Assembly: GCF_024397895.1 (NCBI RefSeq)
Contig: NZ_CP073346.1
Span: 4,691,299-4,755,298, forward strand
Origin: Pseudomonas benzenivorans
Lineage (GTDB): Bacteria > Pseudomonadota > Gammaproteobacteria > Pseudomonadales > Pseudomonadaceae
Length of the DNA: 64,000 nt
Reading direction: 5' to 3'
Shown here: piece after piece, positions 53,543-62,714 of the stretch
How positions within the stretch are numbered: position 1 is the stretch's first letter
How the letters are laid out: each line of letters begins with the position of its first letter
The notes under the pieces: generated by a model
What the model saw: only the letters and a program-made list of their open reading frames with translations
The model's database searches: none
Told to the model about the DNA's origin: nothing
Made by a program: the position numbers and the translations under genes

Positions 53543-55291
53543 TCAGCGGTTGTTGCTTCCCAGGTTGAAGTGACGGACCTGCTGGCTCAGTTGTTCGGCC
53601 AATTGCGCCAGGCCCTGGCTGGCTTCGGTGACCTGGGTCGAGCCTTCGGCGTTGCCGCTGGCCAGGTCGCGGATCATCTGCACGCGCTGGCTGATGTCCT
53701 GGGCCACTGCGGCCTGCTGCTCGGCGGCACTGGCGATCTGCACGGCCATTTCGTTGATTTCGCGATTGGCATCGCTGATGGTTTCCAGGGCCTCTCCGGC
53801 CTCCAGCACCCGATTCGCTCCGGACTCTGCCTGCTCCCGGCTCTGGCTCATCGCACCCGCGGCCTTCTGGGCACCGACCTGTAACCGTTCGATCATGTCC
53901 TGGATCTCCATGGTGGAGTCCTGCGTGCGCTTGGCCAGCGAGCGGACCTCATCGGCCACCACGGCAAAGCCGCGACCCTGATCCCCGGCACGGGCGGCTT
54001 CGATCGCCGCGTTGAGGGCGAGCAGGTTGGTCTGATCGGCGATGCTGCGAATCACATCGAGGATGCTGCCGATGTCCGCGGTGTCCTGCGCCAGGGCCTG
54101 AACGGCCGCCGCCGCGGCGCCGATATCCTGGGACAGGGTCTGGCTCGACTCGACCATCTGCCCGACCAATTGGTGGCCGATATTGGCCGCCTGATCGGCC
54201 CGCATCGCCGCCTCGGCGGTCTGGTTCGAGTGACGGGCAACTTCCTGTACCGTGGCCGCCATCTCGGTCATGGCGGCGGCCACCTCGATGGTGTGCAATT
54301 CCTGCTGCTTGAGGTTGTGCTGGGTTGATGCTGTGGTGCTGGTCAGCTGTGAGGCGGACACGCTGAGCTGGCTGCTGGAGCTCAGCACATTGCTGACGAT
54401 CTCACGCAGCTTGCCCACCATCTGCCCGAACGAGTGCGACAGTACGCCGAATTCCCCACCGCTCTGGGTTTCCAGGTCGGCGCCCAGCTCGCCGGCGGCA
54501 ACCTTGCGGGCTTCGTCGCTGAGACGCTGCAGGGCCGCGCCGACCTTGCGCCGAATCGCCAGAATGCCGACTGCGGAGATCAGAATCAGCAGGGCAACGA
54601 CCAGGCTGACGGCCATCATGTAGCGCTCGCTGATATCGCTGTACTTCGCCACTGCATCGCCGGTGCGGCGGTCGAGTTGGGCGTAGAAGGCATCGACGGG
54701 CTGCATGATCTTGGCTTTTTCCAGGTGATATTCCGGGTTGTGCATCAGCCGGCTGGCCAGCGCCAGGTCGGGTTCACCTTGCCGCGTGAAACCGCCCTGG
54801 CCGTCGGCATAGCGGCCCTTCACCGCGTTCATCGCCTCCGTCTCGATCAATACCAGGGTGTCCGAATTGGCCTGGGCTTCCGCCAGCTTGTCCAGTTCGG
54901 CCTCGGTGAAGCCCTGACGCTGCATCAGCTGGAGCAGGGGCACGCGTTCGCCATCGGGCCTCGGCGCAGGCTGGCCGGCGGCAATGAAGTCCCAGTACAG
55001 ACGCTCGTATTGTTGGGGGCGGGGCAGTTTACCGTTGCGAATATCCAATACTTGCCAGTACTGCCGTTCATAGGCGGGGTCACCGCTTACCGCATAGGTG
55101 CGCGCCAAGCGGGTGAGGTCATCGGAGCTTTGCCTCAGCTCGTCTGCCAGCAGGTAGGACTGATAACGGTTGGCCTGGCTCGCGGTCAGTCGGGCCTGGT
55201 TGCTGATCATCAGGAAGACCAGGATCGCAAGCAGGCTGGTGCAGAGGATGATGGCGGAGAAAATAAGGGAAAACAGGCGCTGTACGGACAT
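53543..55291 (-). CDS. Methyl-accepting chemotaxis protein (second receptor)
   Basis: 582 aa. TM1 ~10-30, periplasmic domain ~31-223, TM2 ~226-246, HAMP ~247-300, then the MCP domain with tip [20 protein letters not shown]. The periplasmic part ([24 protein letters not shown]) is distinct from that of the receptor at 49927; I do not recognise its ligand class. It is convergent with brnQ. The ORF reaches 55444, but ATG 55289-55291 follows GGAGAG and starts [11 protein letters not shown]. No FliA -10 is seen upstream. Confidence 0.93.
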   Translation of the reverse strand: MSVQRLFSLIFSAIILCTSLLAILVFLMISNQARLTASQANRYQSYLLADELRQSSDDLTRLARTYAVSGDPAYERQYWQVLDIRNGKLPRPQQYERLYWDFIAAGQPAPRPDGERVPLLQLMQRQGFTEAELDKLAEAQANSDTLVLIETEAMNAVKGRYADGQGGFTRQGEPDLALASRLMHNPEYHLEKAKIMQPVDAFYAQLDRRTGDAVAKYSDISERYMMAVSLVVALLILISAVGILAIRRKVGAALQRLSDEARKVAAGELGADLETQSGGEFGVLSHSFGQMVGKLREIVSNVLSSSSQLSVSASQLTSTTASTQHNLKQQELHTIEVAAAMTEMAATVQEVARHSNQTAEAAMRADQAANIGHQLVGQMVESSQTLSQDIGAAAAAVQALAQDTADIGSILDVIRSIADQTNLLALNAAIEAARAGDQGRGFAVVADEVRSLAKRTQDSTMEIQDMIERLQVGAQKAAGAMSQSREQAESGANRVLEAGEALETISDANREINEMAVQIASAAEQQAAVAQDISQRVQMIRDLASGNAEGSTQVTEASQGLAQLAEQLSQQVRHFNLGSNNR

Positions 55292-55579
55292 AAAGGCTCT
55301 CCATAGCGGGTGAGAACTCGGACTTCCTGTCAGAGCGGCGGTGACGTCGCTGGAATAAGGCGAAGTCCTCTCGGAGTTGGGATGCACCTGGACGGTACAT
55401 TGGCCCTTAGAGCGTTGTTCAGGAACAGGCACTTGGCAAATCAATCGGAGTTTTTTGCCGCCCGCCAGCTTGTTCGCCGAGGAACGGACAGTGGTGCGAT
55501 AGGTGTTCCTGCGAAAAAAGCATAAGGAGGCGAGACTAATACTGGCTGGCTATAATCGCCGCTCTATGTGGGGGAATTC

Positions 55580-56317
55580 ATGAGCATCATCGATAACAAC
55601 GCCTGGCAGCAGTTTCTGGCCATCGCCTGGTTTTTGCTGTGCTGGGGCGGCTACACCCGTTATGCCCAGGCCAAGGGCCTTACCACACCCTGCCTGGCGA
55701 GCGTTCTGCATCTTTACCGGGAAGATTGGATGCGGCGCATGCTGCTGCGCGACAACCGCATCGCCGATGCCAACGTGATCGGCAACCTGGAGCGCAATGC
55801 CTCGTTCTTCGCTTCCAGCACCCTGATCATCCTCGCCGGTATCTTCACCGTGCTGGGCGCATCAGACCGGGCGGTTTCGCTGCTGGCCGATCTGCCTTTC
55901 GTGCAGACGCCAAGCCGCGAGATGTCGGAGATCAAACTGCTGTGTCTGGGTGTTGTATTCGTCTATGCCTTCTTCACCTTCAGCTGGTGCATGCGCCAGT
56001 ACAACTTCGGTGCGGTACTGGTAGGCTCGGCGCCGATTGTCGGTGAACGCCACGTCACCGAACAGGAGCGCAATGCCTTTGCCGTGCGTACCGCTCGCGT
56101 GATCTCGATGGCGGCGAACCAGTTCAACTACGGTTTGCGGGCCTACTACTTCGGCATGGCGATCCTCGCCTGGTTCATCAACCCCTGGATCTTCATGCTG
56201 GTGACCGGCGGGGTAGTGGTGGTGCTGTATCGCCGCGAGTTCCATTCCGATGTATTGGAAGTGATGGTGTACACCCAGACGCCAACCCTGGAGTCTGCCA
56301 AGGAGAAAGTCGAATGA
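55580..56317 (+). CDS. DUF599 membrane protein
   Basis: 245 aa with four to five TM helices. Sequences such as WGGYTRYAQAKGLTTP and ANQFNYGLRAYYFG match DUF599, uncharacterised inner-membrane proteins. The ORF begins at 55568, but ATG 55580 follows GGGG at 5 nt and gives MSIIDNNAWQQF. It overlaps the MAPEG gene by 4 nt, so the two form a coupled unit. Function unknown. Confidence 0.85.
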   Translation: MSIIDNNAWQQFLAIAWFLLCWGGYTRYAQAKGLTTPCLASVLHLYREDWMRRMLLRDNRIADANVIGNLERNASFFASSTLIILAGIFTVLGASDRAVSLLADLPFVQTPSREMSEIKLLCLGVVFVYAFFTFSWCMRQYNFGAVLVGSAPIVGERHVTEQERNAFAVRTARVISMAANQFNYGLRAYYFGMAILAWFINPWIFMLVTGGVVVVLYRREFHSDVLEVMVYTQTPTLESAKEKVE

Positions 56318-56703
56318 GTCTGCCATTTTGGTGCATCTTCATCAGTGCGCTGCTGATCTTCCTGGCCAAGGCGCCAGTGGCCAAAGCCATGCAGCAGGAA
56401 AGCGGGACTTACGACAACCGCCACCCACGCAGCCAGCAAGCCCGTCTCAAGGGATTCGGCGCACGCGCCCTGGCCGCGCACCAGAACAGTTTCGAGGCCT
56501 TTCCGCTATTTGCCGCTGGGGTCCTGATGGCTCATGTGACCGGCAGCCATGGTGTGCTGGTCGATGGCCTGGCGGTGACCTTCGTGGTCGCGCGGGTGCT
56601 CTACCTGCTGTGCTACTGGGCCGATCTGCACTGGCAACGCAGCCTGGTATGGGCGGTGGGGCTGCTCTGCAGTCTGATGTTGATGCTGACCCCGGTGCTT
56701 TGA
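56314..56703 (+). CDS. MAPEG-family membrane protein
   Basis: 129 aa with four TM helices. Sequence KGFGARALAAHQNSFEAFPLFAAGV is the MAPEG signature (family of microsomal glutathione transferases and leukotriene synthases). Bacterial members are of unknown substrate. The ATG overlaps the DUF599 stop (ATGA), and both are closed by a terminator at 56718-56744. Confidence 0.9.
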   Translation: MSLPFWCIFISALLIFLAKAPVAKAMQQESGTYDNRHPRSQQARLKGFGARALAAHQNSFEAFPLFAAGVLMAHVTGSHGVLVDGLAVTFVVARVLYLLCYWADLHWQRSLVWAVGLLCSLMLMLTPVL

Positions 56704-56717
56704 GTTCGTCAGCACGA

Positions 56718-56744
56718 AAAAGGCCCGCAGATAGCGGGCCTTTT
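56718..56744. terminator. Bidirectional rho-independent terminator
   Basis: Perfect 11-bp stem AAAAGGCCCGC (56718-56728) with its complement at 56734-56744, 5-nt loop, A- and T-rich ends. It serves the MAPEG gene and the convergent lipoprotein gene. Confidence 0.94.
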
Positions 56745-56765
56745 CTTGTCGTGGCGATGACTTGA

Positions 56766-57035
56766 TTACTGGCCGTCGACGGCTTCCTTGGCGGCTTCGC
56801 CAGCCTCCTTCATGGCGTCGGCGGCATCATCGGCGGCTTCCTCGATCTTCTCGCCCGTGGTCGGCTCGGTGCCCATGACCTCGTCGGCCTTTTGTTCAAC
56901 CGCCTCGCTCACGGACTCGGCCGCGTCGGACATCGACTCCTTGGCACTTTCCATCTTGCTTTCAGGGGTGTCTTCGCAGGCGGCAAGGGCCAGGGTGGCG
57001 GCGAGCAGCAGGGCGTAGGAAAAGGATCTTTGCAC
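56766..57035 (-). CDS. Small alanine/glutamate-rich lipoprotein
   Basis: 89 aa with lipoprotein signal peptide (lipobox LAAC, Cys at ~20), followed by a hydrophilic segment rich in Ala, Glu, Asp, Lys and Ser (KESMSDAAESVSEAVEQKAD) that should form an amphipathic helix, LEA-like in composition. The longest ORF starts at 57227, but the GTG at 57033-57035 is preceded by AAGGAG and begins exactly at the signal peptide. Function unknown. Confidence 0.8.
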   Translation of the reverse strand: MQRSFSYALLLAATLALAACEDTPESKMESAKESMSDAAESVSEAVEQKADEVMGTEPTTGEKIEEAADDAADAMKEAGEAAKEAVDGQ

Positions 57036-57319
57036 GGTCAGTACTCCTTGTGGCGTTCGTGATTGCAGGATTCGTCCTGGCATGGGCTCTTTGAACCGCG
57101 GTGCGGCGCCTAAGTTCCCCGGAGCGCGACGGGGCATGAATCCTGCCGAAATCGCGTCATTGAATGCCGAGAGCCCCCTTAGGGCAAAATCATCGACTTC
57201 TCGATGGATTACTGCTGTGTCGACCATTATCGTGACGCCTATGTTTTCCGCCGGTCAGAACGGGCCGCGTTTCATCGCTCCGTCAGTTGCCACCGGCCTG
57301 CTTATCTAAGGAAATTTGA

Positions 57320-58576
57320 ATGGACGCGTTGCTGATCCTCGGTGGCCTCTTGTTGATTCTGGCCGGCCTGGTCTGGCTGGTGATGCGCGCCTTCGGCACC
57401 AGCCTGCTCTGGGGCTGTGCCGCGCTGTTGCCACCGCTGACCCTGTTGTTCGTGCTGCGCCATTGGCGCCGTGCGCGTCAGGCGCTGGGGCTCAGCGCCC
57501 TGGGCTTCATTCCGCTGGTGGTCGGCCTGACCCTGCTCGCCAGCCAGGACACCGAGCGTATGGCCGCCATACTCAGCCTGCGTTGGCTGGAGCCAGACGT
57601 GCGCGCGCCCAGTGAGCTGAATATCGAATTGAACGGAGTATTGAACGGCCAGCCATTCGCGCCCCAGCACGGCGAGTTGATCGATGGCGTGCTCAGGCTT
57701 CGCGAAGGCCAGGACTTCTTCGCCCATCGCGAGCTGTCGATCCGCCTGCCGCAGCCGGTCCAGGGCAGCGTCCGCGTCGATGTGTTGCCTACCGATGACG
57801 GGGTGCTGCCGGAGGTCGAGCTCAGCTGGCTGCAGCCCGAGCAGGAGCTTCCCGAGGCTCGTCGCCTGAGTCGCGGCTACAGCCTGCACCTCGACCTGCA
57901 GCCCCTGCCGCCCAACAAGCTGGCTGGCGAGTTCCACCTGGTGCTGCCGCCACGGTTCAAGACCACCCTGAGCGGCAAGGTCGAAGTATTCAGCGACGGC
58001 CTGCGTTACCGTGACGGCAAGGTCGATCGCCAGGTCGACTCCGCCGATACCCTGGCCTATGTCATCAAGGACTATCTGCAGCGGCGCTTCGCCACCCGTC
58101 AGGTGCAGTTGCAGCCGTTGGCGCCTCAGGTGCTGCCGGCCAAACGTCTGGATCTGACGGTCGAGGCACGCATCGATGGTCAGGAGCAGCGCCTGCCCAT
58201 CCTGCTGAACAAGACGGAAGTGCGCGGTTGGGCGGTGCAGGCGGATAATTTTCCCCCGTTGCCGGAGGAGGGCAGCGCACCGGCCGTCAGCCAGGTCAGC
58301 ACAATCCCTGCGCAGCCTCAGGTCGAGAAGCCCGCCAGCCGTCCGCTGGATCGCCGTCTGCGCTTCAGTCTCGAAGGGCTGTTGCGCAGCCCCAGTCGCT
58401 ATCAGAACCTCACCATGCGGGTGGTCACCGAGCGTGGCAACACGGCCGAAGGGCGCTTTCAGGGGGTCGATCAAGAGGGCCGCATCGTTCTGCAGCAGCG
58501 CCTGAGTGGCACAGGCCAGGCCAGTTTTCGACTGCGAGCGGAAGAGGTCCGGCGTATCGAGTTGCTCGAGCCCTGA
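57320..58576 (+). CDS. PA1595-like membrane-anchored conserved protein
   Basis: 418 aa. Two N-terminal hydrophobic helices (~3-25 and ~27-48) plus a third (~57-75) anchor a large domain of mixed beta character. The C-terminal third has a variable Pro/Ser-rich linker (~315-345) followed by a conserved tail (RSPSRYQNLTMRVVTERG). The gene directly precedes htpG, as the P. aeruginosa PA1595 gene I recall does. No enzymatic motif is recognised. ATG 57320 follows AAGGAAATTTGA. Confidence 0.85.
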   Translation: MDALLILGGLLLILAGLVWLVMRAFGTSLLWGCAALLPPLTLLFVLRHWRRARQALGLSALGFIPLVVGLTLLASQDTERMAAILSLRWLEPDVRAPSELNIELNGVLNGQPFAPQHGELIDGVLRLREGQDFFAHRELSIRLPQPVQGSVRVDVLPTDDGVLPEVELSWLQPEQELPEARRLSRGYSLHLDLQPLPPNKLAGEFHLVLPPRFKTTLSGKVEVFSDGLRYRDGKVDRQVDSADTLAYVIKDYLQRRFATRQVQLQPLAPQVLPAKRLDLTVEARIDGQEQRLPILLNKTEVRGWAVQADNFPPLPEEGSAPAVSQVSTIPAQPQVEKPASRPLDRRLRFSLEGLLRSPSRYQNLTMRVVTERGNTAEGRFQGVDQEGRIVLQQRLSGTGQASFRLRAEEVRRIELLEP

Positions 58577-58595
58577 TCGAGATATCGGCTAAACA

Positions 58596-58623
58596 CTTGA
58601 AATCCAAGTCGAAGCCCCCATCT
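58596..58623 (+). promoter_or_regulatory. Sigma-32 heat-shock promoter of htpG
   Basis: CTTGAAA (58596-58602), 13-nt spacer, CCCCATCT (58616-58623): both hexamer groups match the sigma-32 consensus (CTTGAAA / CCCCATNT). It lies 53 bp upstream of the htpG ATG, in a 99-bp gap. Confidence 0.9.
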
Positions 58624-58675
58624 GCATGACATCCGCCGCGTCGCGGCTTAGTCATCAATGGGGAGTTAGACGACC

Positions 58676-60580
58676 ATGAGTGTGGAAACTCAAAAAGAAA
58701 CCCTGGGCTTCCAGACCGAAGTGAAGCAACTGCTTCACCTGATGATCCACTCGCTGTACTCGAACAAGGAGATCTTCCTTCGCGAGTTGATCTCCAACGC
58801 TTCGGACGCGGTGGACAAGCTGCGCTTCGAGGCGCTGGCCAAGCCCGATCTGCTGGAAGGCGGCGCCGAGCTGAAGATCCGCGTGAGCTTCGACAAGGAA
58901 GCCAAGACCGTCACCCTGGAAGACAACGGCATCGGCATGAGCCGCGACGAGGCGGTGACCCACCTCGGTACCATCGCCAAGTCCGGCACGTCGGACTTCC
59001 TGAAGAACCTCTCCGGCGACCAGAAGAAGGACTCGCACCTGATCGGCCAGTTCGGCGTGGGTTTCTACTCGGCCTTCATCGTGGCCGACCGGGTCGAGGT
59101 GTTCACCCGTCGCGCCGGTCTGCCGGCCAGCGAAGGCGTGCACTGGGAGTCCCACGGCGAGGGCGAGTTCAGCGTCGCCAGCATCGACAAGGCCGAGCGC
59201 GGCACCCGCATCGTCCTGCACCTGAAGAAGGGCGAGGACGAATTCGCCGATGGCTGGCGTCTGCGCAACATCATCAAGAAATACTCCGATCACATCGCCC
59301 TGCCGATCGAGCTGCCGAAGGAGTTCCATGGCGAGGAGAAAGACAAGCCGACCGAGCCCGAGTGGGAAACCGTCAACCGCGCCAGCGCCCTGTGGACGCG
59401 GCCGCGTACCGAGGTCAAGGACGAGGAATACCAGGAGTTCTACAAGCACGTCGCCCACGATTTCGAGAACCCGCTGTCCTGGAGCCACAACAAGGTCGAG
59501 GGCAAGCTTGAATACACCTCGCTGCTCTACGTACCGGGCCGCGCGCCCTTCGACCTGTATCAGCGCGACGCCTCCAAGGGCCTCAAGCTGTACGTGCAGC
59601 GCGTGTTCATCATGGATCAGGCCGACGAGTTCCTGCCCCTGTACCTGCGCTTCATCAAGGGCGTGGTCGATTCCAATGACCTGTCGCTGAACATCTCCCG
59701 GGAAATCCTGCAGAAGGACCCGATCATCGACTCGATGAAGTCGGCGCTGACCAAGCGCGTGCTGGACATGCTGGAAAAACTGGCGAAGAACGAACCGGAG
59801 CAGTACAAGGCGTTCTGGAAGAACTTCGGCCAGGTACTCAAGGAAGGGCCGGCGGAGGACTTCGCCAACAAGGAGAAGATCGCCGGCCTGCTGCGCTTCG
59901 CCTCCACCCACGAAAGCAGCGGCGAGCAGACCGCTTCCCTGGCCGACTACCAGGGTCGCATGAAGGAGGGTCAGGACAAGTTCTACTACCTGACCGGCGA
60001 GTCCTACGCTCAGGTGAAGAACAGCCCGCACCTGGAGGTCTTCCGCAAGAAAGGCATCGAGGTGCTGCTGCTGACCGACCGCATCGACGAGTGGCTGATG
60101 AGCTACCTGACCGAGTTCGACGGCAAGCAGTTCGTCGACGTGGCCCGCGGCGATCTGGACCTGGGCAAGCTGGACTCGGAAGAGGACAAGAAGGCCCAGG
60201 AAGAAGTGGCCAAGGCCAAGGAAGGGCTGGTCGAACGCCTGAAGGCGGCGCTGGGCGAGCAGGTGGCCGAGGTGCGGGTGTCCCACCGTCTCACCGATTC
60301 GCCGGCGATTCTGGCCATCGGCGAGCAGGACCTGGGTCTGCAGATGCGCCAGATCCTCGAGGCCAGCGGGCAGAAGGTTCCGGAATCCAAGCCGATCTTC
60401 GAGTTCAACCCCGGGCATCCGCTGATCGAACGCCTGGACGCCGAGCCGGACGAGGACCGCTTCGGCGATCTCTCGCACATCCTCTTCGACCAGGCGGCAC
60501 TGGCGGCGGGCGATAGCCTGAAGGATCCGGCGGCCTACGTGCAGCGCTTGAACAAGCTGCTGGTCGAACTCTCGGCCTGA
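58676..60580 (+). CDS. htpG: Molecular chaperone HtpG (Hsp90)
   Basis: 634 aa ATP-dependent chaperone dimer. N-terminal GHKL ATPase: [12 protein letters not shown] and [12 protein letters not shown] are typical; the middle domain carries the catalytic-loop Arg region ([12 protein letters not shown]). Length matches the family and lacks the eukaryotic charged linker and MEEVD tail. A clear sigma-32 promoter precedes it and a terminator follows at 60596-60619, so it is a monocistronic heat-shock gene. Confidence 0.99.
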   Translation: MSVETQKETLGFQTEVKQLLHLMIHSLYSNKEIFLRELISNASDAVDKLRFEALAKPDLLEGGAELKIRVSFDKEAKTVTLEDNGIGMSRDEAVTHLGTIAKSGTSDFLKNLSGDQKKDSHLIGQFGVGFYSAFIVADRVEVFTRRAGLPASEGVHWESHGEGEFSVASIDKAERGTRIVLHLKKGEDEFADGWRLRNIIKKYSDHIALPIELPKEFHGEEKDKPTEPEWETVNRASALWTRPRTEVKDEEYQEFYKHVAHDFENPLSWSHNKVEGKLEYTSLLYVPGRAPFDLYQRDASKGLKLYVQRVFIMDQADEFLPLYLRFIKGVVDSNDLSLNISREILQKDPIIDSMKSALTKRVLDMLEKLAKNEPEQYKAFWKNFGQVLKEGPAEDFANKEKIAGLLRFASTHESSGEQTASLADYQGRMKEGQDKFYYLTGESYAQVKNSPHLEVFRKKGIEVLLLTDRIDEWLMSYLTEFDGKQFVDVARGDLDLGKLDSEEDKKAQEEVAKAKEGLVERLKAALGEQVAEVRVSHRLTDSPAILAIGEQDLGLQMRQILEASGQKVPESKPIFEFNPGHPLIERLDAEPDEDRFGDLSHILFDQAALAAGDSLKDPAAYVQRLNKLLVELSA

Positions 60581-60595
60581 TCAGCCAGCCAAGCG

Positions 60596-60619
60596 AAAAG
60601 CCCGCGCATGCGGGCTTTT
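60596..60619 (+). terminator. Rho-independent terminator after htpG
   Basis: 10-bp stem AAAAGCCCGC (60596-60605) with complement at 60610-60619, GCAT loop, followed by further T residues. Confidence 0.94.
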
Positions 60620-60647
60620 TTCTGGGCGGCGCTCGGCAACGGGCTAT

Positions 60648-60671
60648 TGTTGAATGGATAGCCATACAACA
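60648..60671 (+). promoter_or_regulatory. Spaced dyad upstream of the DLH gene
   Basis: TGTT-N3-TGG-N4-CCA-N3-AACA, perfectly symmetric in its seven paired bases per half. It directly abuts the SD (AGGAG) of the hydrolase gene, so a protein bound here would block initiation. The regulator is unknown. Confidence 0.35.
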
Positions 60672-60682
60672 GGAGCAGGTCG

Positions 60683-61468
60683 ATGAACAAGTCGCTGATG
60701 GCCCTCGGGTTGTGCGCCGTGGTGGGGTTTGCCCAGGCTGAAATGGTGGTCAAAGCGGTGCCCTATGAGATCGATGGAGTCGCCTTCGAGGGGCGTCTGA
60801 TCTACGACGACAGCGTCAGCGGCGCGCGCCCCGGCCTGCTGATGGTGCCGGATTGGATGGGCGTTACGGAAAACTCGGAGAAGCAGGCGGCGCTGGTGGC
60901 CGGTGACAGGTACGTGGTGTTCATGGCCGACATGTATGGCAAGGCGATACGCCCCAGCAACGCCGAGGAGGCCGGCGCGGCCGCCGGCGCGGTGCGCGCC
61001 GACCGGGCGCTGATGCGCGAGCGCGCCCAGGCGGCAGTGGATGTGCTCAAGGCGCAAGCGCCACAAGTGGCGCTGGATGCCGGAAAACTGGGGGCCATCG
61101 GCTTCTGTTTCGGCGGTGGATCGGTGCTGGAGTTGGCGCGTTCGGGCGCGCACCTGCAGGGTTTCGTGTCTTTTCACGGGAACCTGGACACGCCCAACCC
61201 GGCAGACGCGCAGCACATCAAGGCGCCGGTGTTGGTGCTGCACGGCGCGGATGACCCTTCGGTGCCACCGGTTCAGGTCGATGCCTTTGTAGCCGAGATG
61301 AAGGCGGCGGCTACCGACTGGCAGCTGATCAGCTATGGCGGCGCCGTGCATTCCTTCACCAACCCCCAGGCCAACAATCCGGGGCGCAACCAATACCATC
61401 CCCAGGTGGCCGCGCGGTCATACCGGGCCATGAATGACCTGTTCGATGAAGTGTTCGCCAAACCTTGA
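60683..61468 (+). CDS. Periplasmic dienelactone hydrolase-family protein
   Basis: 261 aa with an N-terminal signal peptide (MNKSLMALGLCAVVGFAQAE, cut after ~Ala19). DLH fold: nucleophile C142 in GFCFGGG, acid D190/D191 in HGADDPSV, and H223 in GGAVHSF. Classical DLH is cytoplasmic, so a secreted member probably acts on another ester or lactone. In P. aeruginosa a similar gene (PA1597) follows htpG. ATG 60683 has AGGAG at 7 nt. Confidence 0.9.
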   Translation: MNKSLMALGLCAVVGFAQAEMVVKAVPYEIDGVAFEGRLIYDDSVSGARPGLLMVPDWMGVTENSEKQAALVAGDRYVVFMADMYGKAIRPSNAEEAGAAAGAVRADRALMRERAQAAVDVLKAQAPQVALDAGKLGAIGFCFGGGSVLELARSGAHLQGFVSFHGNLDTPNPADAQHIKAPVLVLHGADDPSVPPVQVDAFVAEMKAAATDWQLISYGGAVHSFTNPQANNPGRNQYHPQVAARSYRAMNDLFDEVFAKP

Positions 61469-61530
61469 TGGCGCCGGAGCGGGACGTCGTCAAAGGGGCA
61501 GGGTGCGCCTCTTTTCCTCTGCGGCCTTGC

Positions 61531-62391
61531 TCAGTCGGGCAGCTCGATGCGTTCGGTTTCCCCCGGAACCTGGGGCCAGTCGTGGCGCTTCCAGCGCTCG
61601 CGGGCCAGTTCGATCAGTGCCGGATCGCTGGCGACGAAATTCCAGTACATCCGTCTGGGCCCCAGTGGCTCGCCGCCAACCAGTATAAGGTGGCATTCAT
61701 CGCAGGCGCTGAGGGTAAGGATTTCGCCCTCTGGCAGAACTGCCATGCTTCGCGGCGGCAGCGGTTGATCATCCAGCAGGGCTTCGCCGTCGATCAGGTA
61801 AAGCGCGCGCTCGCGATGTTCGACGGGAATGACCAGGCTGGCACCGGCCACCAGTCTGAGCTCGGCACACAGGGTTGGTGAAGGCACCGGGACCGGTGAT
61901 TCCAGGCAGAATCCGCTGCCGGCAACCAGGCAGATATCCACGCCCAGGGCGAGGCTGCGCGGCAGTGCGTCGGCAGGAGTGTGACTGTAGCTTGCCGCAC
62001 CCTGCTCCTGGGCTGCCGGCAAGGCCAGCCACAGTTGCAGTCCGTGCAGGCGCGAACCGCTTTGGCGCAGCTGCGCCGGGGTGCGCTCAACATGGGCAAC
62101 GGCCTGGCCAGCGGTCATCCAGCTGACGTCCCCCGGTTTTACCAGCTGGTCGGAGCCCAGGCTGTCCTTGTGCTGCAACTGGCCCTCGAACAGGTAGGTG
62201 AGGGTGGAAAGCCCGATATGCGGGTGCTGCCCGATGTTCAAGCCGCTACCGGGCGGATAGTCCTGCTCCAGCATATGGTCGAAGAAAACGAATGGGCCGA
62301 CGCTGCGGCACTGCGCCGAAGGCAATGGACGGAGGATCGACTGACCCAGGACGTCCTCTCTGCGTGGATGGATCAGCATTACCCGGGTCAT
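61531..62391 (-). CDS. Pirin-family bicupin protein
   Basis: 286 aa. Two cupin halves; the N-terminal half shows the Fe-binding His motif region (GQHPHIGLSTLTYLFEGQL, with H56 and H58 as likely ligands) and GDVSWMTAGQAVAHVE. Pirins include quercetin dioxygenases and regulators. The start codon lies inside the end of a short upstream ORF (ATGA overlap with 62388-62564), so it may be translationally coupled. It is convergent with the DLH gene. Confidence 0.92.
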   Translation of the reverse strand: MTRVMLIHPRREDVLGQSILRPLPSAQCRSVGPFVFFDHMLEQDYPPGSGLNIGQHPHIGLSTLTYLFEGQLQHKDSLGSDQLVKPGDVSWMTAGQAVAHVERTPAQLRQSGSRLHGLQLWLALPAAQEQGAASYSHTPADALPRSLALGVDICLVAGSGFCLESPVPVPSPTLCAELRLVAGASLVIPVEHRERALYLIDGEALLDDQPLPPRSMAVLPEGEILTLSACDECHLILVGGEPLGPRRMYWNFVASDPALIELARERWKRHDWPQVPGETERIELPD

Positions 62392-62564
62392 AGCGAAGCC
62401 TCATGGGGGAGCAGGGCGGCGTGCCCCTCGGGGGCTCTGCGCAGCCGCAGCAGGCATTGGACAGAGGGCTCTGCGGCCAGGCGCGTGCTATCTGGCTCCT
62501 CGGATAGCTCGCGCTGCACGTGGCATGGTCCGCTTAGGCCGCGTTCGATGCTGGTACTGATCAT
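62388..62564 (-). CDS. Putative 58-aa ORF coupled to pirin
   Basis: A 58-codon minus-strand ORF from ATG 62562-62564, preceded by GGAG at 7 nt, ending in TGA overlapping the pirin ATG by 4 nt. The peptide starts MISTSIERGLSGPCH and is basic with two Cys; it has no recognised family. The overlap and SD support it, but the small size and GC-rich context mean it may be a chance ORF or a leader for coupling. Confidence 0.45.
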   Translation of the reverse strand: MISTSIERGLSGPCHVQRELSEEPDSTRLAAEPSVQCLLRLRRAPEGHAALLPHEASL

Positions 62565-62714
62565 GTCGGCTCCGGGCTCGGCGGCCCCATGGCGGGTCCG
62601 CAGAGAGCCAGCCTAGACCAGGTTGCCGGTCTCGGACCAGTGTCGCCTGGCAACTGCTGAACTTGCAGTGAGCAGCGGCAGTCTATCTGGCCATGACGCA
62701 AGGAGGATGTTGCC

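Noticed and set aside
57082..57309. 75-codon plus-strand ORF in the gap before 57320
   Set aside because: No SD at its start and no domain; it lies in the leader/promoter interval between the lipoprotein and the PA1595-like gene.
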